12,111 bases of DNA from Emcibacteraceae bacterium (GCA_016763335.1 JAESUD010000213.1:1-12111), one strand, 5' to 3'. Counted from the first letter of the stretch, positions 1-7,019 are shown. Numbers and translations: made by a program. Notes: a model not told the origin generated them from the sequence alone.

Positions 1-43
1 CATGGGCGGCATGGGTGGCATGGGTGGTATGGGCGGTTTCTAA
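1..43 (+). CDS. groL: GroEL chaperonin, C-terminal tail only (partial)
   Basis: Reading from base 2 in frame gives four Met-Gly-Gly repeats and a final Phe, then TAA at 41-43. This Gly-Gly-Met tail is the hallmark C-terminus of bacterial GroEL, the 60 kDa ATP-dependent chaperonin subunit; in the folded ring it projects into the central cavity. Only 13 codons are present, so nothing can be said about the rest of the protein, and groES would lie further left, outside the window. A strong terminator follows about 50 bases downstream. The identity rests on the tail alone, but this repeat followed by a stop is very distinctive. Confidence 0.85.
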   Translation, partial: MGGMGGMGGMGGF

Positions 44-92
44 ACCCCTATATAACCCAGCACTTTACAAGTGATTTTTAATGTACTATATG

Positions 93-121
93 AAGGCCGG
101 AGAGTTTCTCCGGCCTTTTTT
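93..121 (+). terminator. Intrinsic terminator after groL
   Basis: A perfect 11-base-pair stem, 93-103 with 107-117, closes on a three-base loop (104-106) and runs directly into a T tract (116-121). The core is GGCCGG/CCGGCC. It sits about 50 bases after the groL stop and is a textbook Rho-independent terminator. Confidence 0.9.
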
Positions 122-224
122 ATTGCGGTAATAATTCTGCCTTAATTAAACTGTAAACATTATGAGGTATAAAAGGTTAATAGCGATTCTCTATTTGAGC
201 GCTTAAAAACTTGAGTAAACCATT

Positions 225-386
225 ATGAATAAGAATACTGGCATATTTAGTGTAGAATATTATCTTCCCAAGTCGAGCAAAGCAGGGAAGAAGGCATCTT
301 TATTGCAGAGTGATAAAAGCAAGAAAACTTATAAAATTCTTGTACAAGATCACGTTAAGGATAGTGTTTACCTTATTGATGCATAA
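225..386 (+). CDS. Hypothetical small lysine-rich protein, 53 residues
   Basis: An ATG at 225 opens a 53-codon frame ending at TAA 384-386. An in-frame TAA at 216-218 fixes the ATG as the first possible start. The product is lysine- and serine-rich, begins MNKNTGIF, has no membrane segment or signal peptide, and ends in a short hydrophobic stretch (VYLIDA). I do not recognise a family. Ribosome-binding potential is weak: only GAG about nine bases upstream. It would be transcribed convergently with the broken DUF815 gene, ending nine bases before that gene's stop. It may be a real small gene, a remnant, or a chance frame in the spacer after groL. Confidence 0.3.
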   Translation: MNKNTGIFSVEYYLPKSSKAGKKASLLQSDKSKKTYKILVQDHVKDSVYLIDA

Positions 387-394
387 GGTGAAAT

Positions 395-1230
395 TTATAG
401 TTTAATACCCATTCTGCCTGCTAAATCCTGCATATATTGATAAGCGACGCGGCCTGAGCGTGCGCCTCTGGTTCGTGACCATGTTAGGGCCCCTGCATGA
501 ACGTCTTTTTTGTCAGCTTTAATCTTATAATGTTCCATATAGCCGTCAATCATTGATAGATATTCATCTTGATTACAGCTGTGAAACCCAAGCCATGAAC
601 CGAAACGGTCTGAGAGTGATACTTTTTCCTCGGTTGCTTCAGAGGGGATAATGGCGGTGGAGCGTTCATTTTCCATCATATCCCGACGCATAAGGTGACG
701 GCGGTTTGATGTGGCATAAAAAATTACATTGTCTGGCCTGCCTTCAATGCCGCCTTCGAGCACGGCTTTAAGCGATTTATAAGTTCCGTCGTCATGATCA
801 AAGGATAAGTCATCACAAAAAGAATGCATCTACGGCCGCTATTCCGGATTACTTCAAGAAGTCGGGGCAGGCTCGGGATATCTTCACGGTGGATTTCAAT
901 CAGGGTAATGTCTTTGACATTTGCGTGTACTGCTTTTACCAATGAGCTTTTTCCCATACCACGGGCGCCCCAAAGAAGGGCGTTATTAGCCGAAAAACCA
1001 CCAGCGAATTGTTCAGTGTTTTTTACCAGAATATCTCGTACATGATCGATACCTTTTAATAGATCAAGTTTCACATGATTGACGTGGTTTACCGGTATCA
1101 GCCTATCAGGATCTATATGCCAGACAAAGGCACTAGCGTCGTCCAGAGTGGGCTTAGATGCATGTTCAGGAGCCAAGCGTTCTAGTGCACTGGCAATTCT
1201 TAATAATGTTTTGTCGTCAATTTCAGGCAT
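395..1230 (-). pseudogene. DUF815-family AAA+ ATPase, interrupted by a -1 frameshift
   Basis: Two overlapping minus-strand frames together encode one DUF815-type P-loop ATPase. The first (from ATG at 1230; a GTG at 1239 is also in frame) carries the N-terminal helical region and the Walker A motif GARGMGKS. The second carries Walker B (CDDLSFD), the NRRHLMRRD segment expected around sensor 1, and the normal C-terminus (AYQYMQDLAGRMGIKL). They join at the five-A run at 817-821 (five Ts on the coding strand). One extra T there would restore ILF-CDDLSFD and give a single 278-residue protein, the usual family length. As written, translation runs out of frame after ILF and stops at 724. The gene is divergent from yajC, as in other alphaproteobacteria. 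The family's function is unknown. A sequencing error is possible because the lesion is in a homopolymer. Confidence 0.85.
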
Positions 1231-1265
1231 CTTTTCCACATTCCTTAAAAATAAAAGCTTTATCC

Positions 1266-1294
1266 TTGTTTTTAACGTGCCATACGCTTATATC
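1266..1294 (+). promoter_or_regulatory. Possible sigma-70-type promoter for the yajC-secDF operon
   Basis: TTGTTT at 1266-1271 and TATATC at 1289-1294 are separated by 17 bases, about 40 bases before the yajC start. This is the best -35/-10 pair I see in the spacer between the divergent DUF815 gene and yajC, but the region is AT-rich and a chance match is easy. Confidence 0.3.
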
Positions 1295-1333
1295 CAATAG
1301 ATAAATTTTATAAATATAAAGAGGGACATGTAA

Positions 1334-1666
1334 ATGTTTATTTCTGAAGCATACGCACAGACAGTAGGTGGCGGCACCGACGGATTAATGAGCTTTTTGC
1401 CATTCATTTTGATTTTTGTGGTTTTTTACTTTTTGTTGATCAGACCACAGCAGAAACGCGCCAAAGAACATAAAACAATGGTCGAAGGCTTGAAACGCGG
1501 CGATAAAGTAATTACATCAGGTGGGATTGTTGCCAAGGTAAGCAAAGTCATTGATGATAATGAAGTTGAAGTTGAAATTGCCAAAGACGTTAAAGTAAAA
1601 GTTATCCGTTCAACAATCAGCCAGGTACAGGGTAAACCCGCACCGGCGAATGATGATAAAAAATAA
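1334..1666 (+). CDS. yajC: Sec translocase accessory subunit YajC
   Basis: This is the small single-span inner-membrane partner of SecD-SecF, which assists protein export through SecYEG. The 110-residue product has a short N-terminal periplasmic segment, one membrane helix at about residues 19-36, then the family signature RPQQKRAKEH (about 37-46) and a basic cytoplasmic domain with GDKVITSGGIVAKV (about 56-69). Length matches the family. A GAGGGA ribosome-binding site at 1321-1326 lies seven bases before the ATG. An ATG-TAA start-stop pair (1328-1333) sits immediately before this start in the same frame. secD follows after 23 bases, so the genes are surely co-transcribed. Confidence 0.95.
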   Translation: MFISEAYAQTVGGGTDGLMSFLPFILIFVVFYFLLIRPQQKRAKEHKTMVEGLKRGDKVITSGGIVAKVSKVIDDNEVEVEIAKDVKVKVIRSTISQVQGKPAPANDDKK

Positions 1667-1689
1667 GAAAATATAGACGGACTTAAAAA

Positions 1690-3303
1690 ATGCTCGATTT
1701 CCCGCGCTGGAAAATTATCACAATTACCCTTGTTACACTGTTCGGTGTTTTGCTTGCGTTACCAAACTTTCTAACTGATGAACAAATTGATAGCTTGCCT
1801 GACTTTATGCCTAAAAGTCAGGTAACTCTTGGTCTTGATCTTCAGGGTGGGGCCCATTTCTTAATGGAAGTGGACACAAAAGGTGTTATGGCCAATATGT
1901 TGCTGGACCGAGGGCAGAATATTCGTGATGAACTTAGCGACGAGAAAATCAGACATCGTTATAGAGTGGTCGGTGAAGGGTTAATCGTTACCTTGACCAA
2001 TCCCGATGACCGGGAAAATGCACTAAGCATTATTCGCGGTACGATGGTTAAAGTTGGCGCAAGTCTGACGGATATCGGTGTTGATGATATTATCATTAAT
2101 GAAGGTACAGGCGCGATTATAAATCTTGCGCTTTCGGAAGAAGCGGTTCTCGAAAAGAAAATCCAATCCGTTCAGCAGTCTATTGAAGTAATTCGCCGCC
2201 GCATAGACGGTACAGGCACAAAAGAACCGACCATTCAACAAAGTGGTGCGGAACGAATTCTTATTCAGTTGCCGGGCATTGAAAGCACTGAAGGTATTAA
2301 AGATATACTGAGCCAGACGGCGCAAATGAATTTTCATTTAACCAATACCACCGTCACTCAGGATGATATAAATCGTGGCCGTATGCCGCCGCGCACAAAA
2401 GTTTATCCGTCACGTGAAAAGGACGAACTTGGCAACCCAGTCCAGTTACATGCTATTCGTACTAATATCATGGTTTCCGGTGAAGATTTGTCAAATGCAT
2501 CATTTTCCATGGATCAAAATAACCAGCCAGCGGTGAGCATTTCGTTTAATACCAAAGGCGGCAAACAATTCGCCGATGCAACGCGCGCCAATGTTGGCAA
2601 GCCATTTGCTATTATTCTTGATAATGAAGTGATTAGCGCGCCGCGCATTAACACCGCAATCCTTGGTGGTTCGGCTATTATTACTGGTAATTTTACAGTT
2701 CAGGAAGCTACTGACCTTGCATTATTGCTGCGTGCTGGTGCGCTTCCCGCGCCACTTACTATGTTAGAAGAAAGAACCGTTGGCCCCGGACTTGGTGCTG
2801 ACAGTATTGCCGCTGGTAAAATTGCGTCCATTATTGGCTTGGCTGCGGTGATGGTTTTCATCGTGCTTTGCTATGGATTTTTCGGCATGGTGGCGAATGT
2901 CGCCTTGGGCATTAATATTTTAATGATTTTTGGTATTCTTTCACTACTAGGAGCGACCCTGACTTTACCCGGCATTGCCGGCATTGTGTTGACGGTTGGT
3001 ATGGCGGTTGATGCCAATGTGCTTATATTTGAGCGTATCCGTGAGGAGCTTCGAAGTGGTAAAAAGGTGCTCGCTGCCATTGATATTGGATACGAGAAAG
3101 CCTTTGGCACCATTATCGATGCCAACGTCACGACACTGATTGCGGCATTAATCCTCTATCAATTTGGATCAGGTCCGGTTAAAGGGTTTGCTGTTACGCT
3201 CGCGGCGGGGATCATTACTTCAGTATTTACGGCGGTGAGCTTATCACGTTTATTCATTGCTACTTGGGCCCGCAAACGCCGCCCGACAACACTCAAGCTA
3301 TAG
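1690..3303 (+). CDS. secD: Protein translocase subunit SecD
   Basis: SecD is a polytopic RND-superfamily protein that, with SecF, uses the proton motive force to pull translocating proteins out on the periplasmic side. The 537-residue product has a first membrane helix at about 8-27, then the SecD signature LGLDLQGG at 47-54, a large periplasmic region that includes RRRIDGTGTKEP and LPGIE, the conserved GKPFAIILDNEVISAP stretch, and five C-terminal membrane helices. The fourth of these holds GMAVDANVLIFERIREE from residue 437, with Asp441 at the expected proton-relay position. Length is normal for a free-standing SecD. ACGGA at about 1677-1681 may be the ribosome-binding site. secF begins 15 bases after the stop. 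Confidence 0.97.
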   Translation: MLDFPRWKIITITLVTLFGVLLALPNFLTDEQIDSLPDFMPKSQVTLGLDLQGGAHFLMEVDTKGVMANMLLDRGQNIRDELSDEKIRHRYRVVGEGLIVTLTNPDDRENALSIIRGTMVKVGASLTDIGVDDIIINEGTGAIINLALSEEAVLEKKIQSVQQSIEVIRRRIDGTGTKEPTIQQSGAERILIQLPGIESTEGIKDILSQTAQMNFHLTNTTVTQDDINRGRMPPRTKVYPSREKDELGNPVQLHAIRTNIMVSGEDLSNASFSMDQNNQPAVSISFNTKGGKQFADATRANVGKPFAIILDNEVISAPRINTAILGGSAIITGNFTVQEATDLALLLRAGALPAPLTMLEERTVGPGLGADSIAAGKIASIIGLAAVMVFIVLCYGFFGMVANVALGINILMIFGILSLLGATLTLPGIAGIVLTVGMAVDANVLIFERIREELRSGKKVLAAIDIGYEKAFGTIIDANVTTLIAALILYQFGSGPVKGFAVTLAAGIITSVFTAVSLSRLFIATWARKRRPTTLKL

Positions 3304-3318
3304 AAAAGGGATATCGTT

Positions 3319-4266
3319 ATGTTACTTAAACTGGTCCCGCAAGATACAAACGTACCGTTTGTTAAAATGCGTAAAATTGCCTATGTGTTTTCGCTGTTGA
3401 TGGTTATTGCTTCATTTGGTTTATATTTTTCCAAAGGTCTTAATTTTGGTATTGATTTTAAAGGCGGATTTCTTATTGAAGCCCATACGGAAGCTCCAGC
3501 TGATTTAGCCCTTATTCGCGGACTTACCGGCGGTCTTGGCCTTGGTGATGTTTCTATCCAAACTTTCGGCGAAGATAACCAAATTCTTATCCGTATTGAA
3601 CAACAAGAAGATATGTCACTTAATGAAGTGGTGGAACTTGTTAAGACTACGTTGGAAAATGGTGTTAACGATACAATTCGTTTTGAACGTACTGAATCCG
3701 TTGGGGGTGTGGTATCGGAAGAACTTATTCAGTCTGGTATAATGTCCGTAGTGCTCGCGGTTGGGGCAGTGCTTTTCTATATCTGGATCAGGTTTGAATG
3801 GCAATTTGGCCTTGGCGCCGTGATTGCGCTTGTTCATGATGTTATTTTGACCATTGGTATGTTCAGTATTACCCAGCTCGAATTTAACTTATCAATTATT
3901 GCGGCGATTCTTACCATTGTTGGTTATTCGCTTAATGATACGGTGGTGGTGTATGACCGTATCCGTGAAAATTTACGCAAATTTCGTAAAAAAGAAATGC
4001 CGGAACTGATAAATCATAGCCTTAACGAAACATTGGCACGGACCGTTATGACATCGCTGACGACGCTTCTGGCTTTGGTGGCGCTGTTCTATTTTGGCGG
4101 CGAAGCTATTCACGGTTTCACGGCGGCGATGATCTGGGGTGTTTTTGTAGGTACTTATTCATCGGTCTTTATTGCATCGCCAGTATTGCTTTGGTTTGAA
4201 CTAAGGCGCGAGCCGGACGAACAGGGTGCCGACGGAAAAGAATATATTCCGGAACAGTTCCGTTAA
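3319..4266 (+). CDS. secF: Protein translocase subunit SecF
   Basis: SecF is the partner of SecD in the SecYEG accessory complex. The 315-residue product has a membrane helix at about 18-37, the SecF signature FGIDFKGG (43-50), a short periplasmic domain, then five more helices. VGYSLNDTVVVYDRIREN starts at residue 201, with Asp213 in the conserved DRIRE position. A conserved cytoplasmic end follows. An AAAAGGG ribosome-binding site lies eight bases before the ATG. The stop codon TAA (4264-4266) shares its last A with the ATG of the next gene, an arrangement that usually means translational coupling. Confidence 0.97.
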   Translation: MLLKLVPQDTNVPFVKMRKIAYVFSLLMVIASFGLYFSKGLNFGIDFKGGFLIEAHTEAPADLALIRGLTGGLGLGDVSIQTFGEDNQILIRIEQQEDMSLNEVVELVKTTLENGVNDTIRFERTESVGGVVSEELIQSGIMSVVLAVGAVLFYIWIRFEWQFGLGAVIALVHDVILTIGMFSITQLEFNLSIIAAILTIVGYSLNDTVVVYDRIRENLRKFRKKEMPELINHSLNETLARTVMTSLTTLLALVALFYFGGEAIHGFTAAMIWGVFVGTYSSVFIASPVLLWFELRREPDEQGADGKEYIPEQFR

Positions 4267-4643
4267 TGGAATTCACTGAAATTACATCAAGCGAAGATGC
4301 CTTCATTGCCGGATAAGGTGATGGTGGCTTTCGCATGGGGGAAAATCGGTTTGAAGGATCAATGCTGATAACCCCAAGCGGGTTTTATCCGTGGGATGTT
4401 CAGAATAAAAGCGATATCAGCCTTGATAATTTAAAACCTATTCTTGATGCTGCAGCTGATGTGGAAATATTGATTATCGGCATGGGGCCAAGTATGGCTT
4501 TTCTAGATAAAACCATCAGGCACGCGTTTGCCCAAAAAGATATCCCCATTGAAATAATGGATACAGGGGCCGCCGCAAGAACCTATAATGTATTACTGCA
4601 AGAAGGTCGCAAGGTCACGGCTGCGCTGATCGCCATCACTTAA
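4266..4643 (+). pseudogene. Mth938/NDUFAF3-like domain protein with an in-frame nonsense codon
   Basis: The natural start is ATG 4266-4268, overlapping the secF stop by one base. This frame reads 16 codons, meets TAA at 4314-4316, and continues in the same frame as GDGGFRMGENRFEGSML, later GFYPWDV and IGMGPS, to TAA at 4641-4643. In relatives, the residue just before this G-(D/N)-GG-F motif is typically Tyr, so the TAA most simply replaces TAT or TAC. Without the stop the protein would be 125 residues, the usual size. An ATG at 4335 could give a 102-residue product lacking the first strand; AAGGTG at 4315-4320 is 14 bases upstream, far for a ribosome-binding site. The family is the bacterial relative of mitochondrial complex I assembly factor NDUFAF3 and commonly follows secF in alphaproteobacteria. 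Either a sequencing error, a pseudogene, or a re-initiated short protein. Confidence 0.8.
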
Positions 4644-4652
4644 TGCACATTA

Positions 4653-4681
4653 TTGACAGTTTTTAGTCTTTCGCGCATAGT
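4653..4681 (+). promoter_or_regulatory. Sigma-70-type promoter for the downstream membrane protein
   Basis: A perfect TTGACA at 4653-4658 is followed, 17 bases later, by CATAGT at 4676-4681, a four-of-six match to the -10 consensus. The start codon it would serve is at 4734, so the leader would be about 45 bases. It makes the membrane protein gene independent of the secDF operon. Confidence 0.45.
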
Positions 4682-4690
4682 CATATGACT
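4679..4690. promoter_or_regulatory. 12-base perfect palindrome overlapping the -10, candidate operator
   Basis: AGTCATATGACT is a perfect 12-base palindrome whose left edge overlaps the putative -10 hexamer at 4676-4681. A dimeric repressor bound here would block the promoter. No matching regulator is adjacent and I do not recognise the site. Confidence 0.3.
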
Positions 4691-4733
4691 TAAATATTAT
4701 TTTATCACGTATATGCCATAATGGGGGAAGCAA

Positions 4734-5486
4734 ATGTCAGAACAAATATATCCAGATTTCACTTTTTGGGGAGCTATTAAAGCTTCTTTTCAAGTTATAA
4801 GAGATGATTTTTCATTTTTTGGAATCATGATGTTAATTATGGTGGTTGTTTCTGTGTTGCCATCTATGTTTATGAATTCATATGATTTTACAGATACAGA
4901 GATTCTCGCCGAACAACTTTCCGGAGGGGGACAAGCATATTTTTACCTCATATTATTTGCTTCTCTTTTATTTTATACGTTTTATATAATATTCATAATT
5001 GATAAAACTTACGCGCACCTTAATAATATATCGTTTGATGATTATCCATATCTTTCACGCGGCTTTTCTCAAATAATTCCTGTGATAATTCTTTATATTA
5101 TAATTAGTATATTAACGATGATTGGCATTGTTCTTTTAATCTTTCCCGGGTTGTTTATACTTGTGATTTATTATATGGCGATCCCAGCTAAGCTATGTGA
5201 AAATATCGGTATTTTTGAGGCAATGTCTAGAAGTAGCAGGCTTTCTAAAGGGCATCGTCTGTCTATATTTGGTGTGTTTTTTGTTCCCTATATCCCGGTT
5301 TTAATATTTTCCTTCGCTATGTTTGGAGGCATGATAAGTGATATACAGGAAACAGGTAATATAGAGGCTGCTTACTCGGTAAGTAATTTGCTATTTTCAG
5401 CAATTTTGAATTCTGCATTTATTACATTTGCCTTAGTGGCATCTGTAGTCACATTTGATCAAATATCAAAAGAAACTATTGATTAA
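4734..5486 (+). CDS. Polytopic membrane protein of unknown function
   Basis: The 250-residue product starts at an ATG with a strong GGGGGAAG ribosome-binding site. It appears to have six membrane helices, at about 26-46, 70-90, 115-145 (one or two), 175-205 and 215-240. The stretch FPGLFILVIYYMAIPAKLCE, followed by GIFEAMSRSSRLSKGHR (about 155-180), resembles the E-x-x-x-x-x-EA-x-x-RS-x-x-L-x-x-GHR signature of YciC-like and glycerophosphodiester phosphodiesterase membrane-domain proteins, which are integral membrane proteins of unclear biochemical role. The codons are distinctly more AT-rich, with more ATA and TTT, than the flanking sec genes, hinting at separate ancestry. It is convergent with the ACT-domain gene, with only 25 bases between the stops and no clear terminator. 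Confidence 0.8.
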   Translation: MSEQIYPDFTFWGAIKASFQVIRDDFSFFGIMMLIMVVVSVLPSMFMNSYDFTDTEILAEQLSGGGQAYFYLILFASLLFYTFYIIFIIDKTYAHLNNISFDDYPYLSRGFSQIIPVIILYIIISILTMIGIVLLIFPGLFILVIYYMAIPAKLCENIGIFEAMSRSSRLSKGHRLSIFGVFFVPYIPVLIFSFAMFGGMISDIQETGNIEAAYSVSNLLFSAILNSAFITFALVASVVTFDQISKETID

Positions 5487-5511
5487 AAGTTATAACGTAA
5501 ACGGGCTTTGC

Positions 5512-5811
5512 TCATGCGGCTTTGATATTTTTAAACACAACTTCCTTACGTACCGTTTGCACGCAAACCTGTGCTTGTAACTTTTGGAAGATAACATTCT
5601 GTTCAGCTTCGCTTAGGTCGCTGATGCGAATGTCGATGCTTAGTTTTTCGTGGATCAAGGATGTTTTCTTATATTGGTGAACTTTGAGCGAGTTTGGGGT
5701 GATGCCGCGCAGGGCGAAAAGTTCAACCACGCGTGAAATGGCACCGGGGTCGACATCGGTTGTTATAAAATATTGAACGGTGGTTGGTAATAAATCAAAT
5801 GGCGCGTTCAT
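5512..5811 (-). CDS. Stand-alone ACT-domain protein
   Basis: I place the start at the ATG whose first base is 5811, because GAGGAG lies eight bases upstream on the minus strand; an in-frame start at 5862 would add 17 residues of unlikely sequence. The product is 99 residues. Residues 11-90 read as one ACT domain: a first strand (VQYFITTDVD), then PGAISRVVELFALRGI, the typical D-x-x-G-x-(L/I)-x-R-x-x-x-L-F-x-x-R-G helix turn, and an alternating strand-helix remainder. It most resembles the ACT unit of acetolactate synthase small subunits (IlvM/IlvH), but no catalytic partner is nearby. ACT domains usually bind amino acids or mediate subunit contacts. A regulatory role is inferred; the ligand is unknown. 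Confidence 0.7.
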   Translation of the reverse strand: MNAPFDLLPTTVQYFITTDVDPGAISRVVELFALRGITPNSLKVHQYKKTSLIHEKLSIDIRISDLSEAEQNVIFQKLQAQVCVQTVRKEVVFKNIKAA

Positions 5812-5855
5812 GTTACGCACTCCTCTAAAACGAAAAAGATGTAAAAAATTGGAAA

Positions 5856-5901
5856 TTGCCAAACGGCAAAATATATCCGGCCCGCTTAAAGAGCCGGGGT
5901 G
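5856..5901. other. Weak hairpins between the ACT gene and the cyclase gene
   Basis: Two short inverted repeats occur: TTGCC/GGCAA around 5856-5869 with a four-base loop, and CCGGC/GCCGG around 5877-5897 with an 11-base loop. On the minus strand they lie 115-160 bases after the cyclase stop and just before the ACT gene. They could form a weak terminator or leader structure, but neither is followed by a clear T run. The rest of 5863-6015 shows nothing recognisable. Confidence 0.25.
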
Positions 5902-6015
5902 ATAATTCGGTACATTCGTTTTCGTAGTGAGGTTATTTTTATCATGGGTTGATTATTAAATTCAAAAGATTAAAAAGTCAATAATGTTGAGGATTATAAT
6001 ATTAATCACAGCCTA

Positions 6016-6696
6016 TTATTGTTTAACAATGCCAAAGGCGCGCACAGGGAATGTTCCCATTCCTTTGATTTTAACGGGCACGGCATAAAACTTAAAATCC
6101 TGAGCGGGAAGCGCAGCCAGATTGGTCATATGTTCGCAGATAGGGATGTCGTGATGCAGAAGGACGCTATGGCAGGGGCGTGCCTTACCTTTTGTGTCAT
6201 CGATATTATAAGTATCAATGCCGACAAAAACCACACCTTGGTCACGTAAATAAATTGCAGCTTCTTCACTTACATATGGGTAATCTTCAAAATATTGATC
6301 AGCGCCCCAGTGACGCGACCAGTTTGTTTCGATTAGGACGGCCTTGCCTTTAATATCTTTACCAACAAAATGTTCAACGCCTATTTCAGTTATGTCCTGA
6401 TCAACGGTTATTTTTATGCCGTTTAGATGAGCCAGTGACGAAAGAGCGATTTCAGAAAGGTCCTTGCCATCGGCGTAGCGGTGAAAAGGTACATCCACAT
6501 AGGTTCCGGTGTTTGATGACATGGTAATGACGCCAATTTGAAATGTGGTTCCGTCTTCATAATGGGCTTTTGATGCTTCGCGGCTTAAATAATCACATAT
6601 TATGGGTGCGGGGAGGCCTTTATAGGTGATCATTCCATCGCGAACGGTGTGGCTTACATCAATCAGTGTCACGCCGTCTTGCTCAAATATGTTCAT
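6016..6696 (-). CDS. Cyclase family protein (kynurenine-formamidase/isatin-hydrolase fold)
   Basis: The 226-residue product matches the cyclase family (PF04199), metal-dependent hydrolases that include arylformamidase KynB and isatin hydrolase. The family's metal motif is HxGTHxDxPxH. Here it reads N62-T-G-T-Y66-V-D68-V-P-F-H72, so two of the usual histidine ligands are Asn and Tyr, while Asp68 and His72 remain. The second region, CHSVLLHH (175-182), and ICEHMTNLAALP (186-197), with Glu188, are as in active members. Length is normal. Start: AGGAAA lies a few bases before the ATG at 6696, and the frame overlaps the upstream membrane gene by 14 bases, indicating an operon. The substrate cannot be told from sequence. 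The N/Y variant may mark a distinct subfamily rather than a dead enzyme. Confidence 0.85.
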   Translation of the reverse strand: MNIFEQDGVTLIDVSHTVRDGMITYKGLPAPIICDYLSREASKAHYEDGTTFQIGVITMSSNTGTYVDVPFHRYADGKDLSEIALSSLAHLNGIKITVDQDITEIGVEHFVGKDIKGKAVLIETNWSRHWGADQYFEDYPYVSEEAAIYLRDQGVVFVGIDTYNIDDTKGKARPCHSVLLHHDIPICEHMTNLAALPAQDFKFYAVPVKIKGMGTFPVRAFGIVKQ

Positions 6697-6955
6697 TTTC
6701 AGTTTTCCTGATTATTTTTAGTAATTTTAAAATTGTGTAAATGCCGATAATCATCCAGATGATATTAAGCGCAACCGATGGCAGGGCACCGTAATAATAA
6801 GAATTTATGATAAAACCGCCGCTGCCAATGAGATTCAATGATTGATAGAGGTATGTTTTTCCGTGGGTTTTACCGCTTGATATTAATAAATAAGCGACGA
6901 GGAGTGACAAAGCCCCTATCCAACCAATTATATTTACAATTAATTCTATAGTCAT
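6683..6955 (-). CDS. Small CBU_0592-type membrane protein
   Basis: The 90-residue product has three predicted membrane helices (about 5-25, 38-55, 58-80) and a basic C-terminal tail. WIGALSLLVAYLL near the start, then YQSLNLIGSGGFIINSYYYGALPS and a third helix, fit the CBU_0592 family of small integral membrane proteins, whose function is unknown. A strong AAGGAGAG ribosome-binding site precedes the ATG. It is the first gene of a minus-strand operon with the cyclase, overlapping it by 14 bases, and is divergent from the LysR gene with 96 bases between starts. Linkage suggests a role in transport or membrane tethering related to the cyclase substrate; this is inference only. Confidence 0.75.
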   Translation of the reverse strand: MTIELIVNIIGWIGALSLLVAYLLISSGKTHGKTYLYQSLNLIGSGGFIINSYYYGALPSVALNIIWMIIGIYTILKLLKIIRKTENEHI

Positions 6956-6992
6956 TATTTGAACTCTCCTTAATTTAGAAATAACTTTACAG

Positions 6993-7007
6993 TTAAAATA
7001 GATTTAA
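6993..7007. promoter_or_regulatory. CtrA-like box TTAA-N7-TTAA
   Basis: TTAA at 6993-6996 and TTAA at 7004-7007 are exactly seven bases apart, matching the core of the alphaproteobacterial cell-cycle regulator CtrA site. It lies in the divergent promoter region between the CBU_0592-type gene and the LysR gene. The surrounding DNA is very AT-rich, so chance is a serious alternative. Confidence 0.3.
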
Positions 7008-7019
7008 ATAAATTGAAAT

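Noticed and set aside
2..37. Short tandem repeat of about nine bases at the left edge
   Set aside because: It is the Met-Gly-Gly coding repeat of the GroEL tail, not a non-coding repeat or CRISPR.
824..1300. Two plus-strand frames of 73 codons opposite the DUF815 gene
   Set aside because: Both are antisense to the Walker A half of the ATPase and show no family resemblance.
4321..4368. Alternative ATG at 4321 preceded by AAGGTG as the start of the Mth938-like protein
   Set aside because: It is in a different frame and stops after 15 codons.
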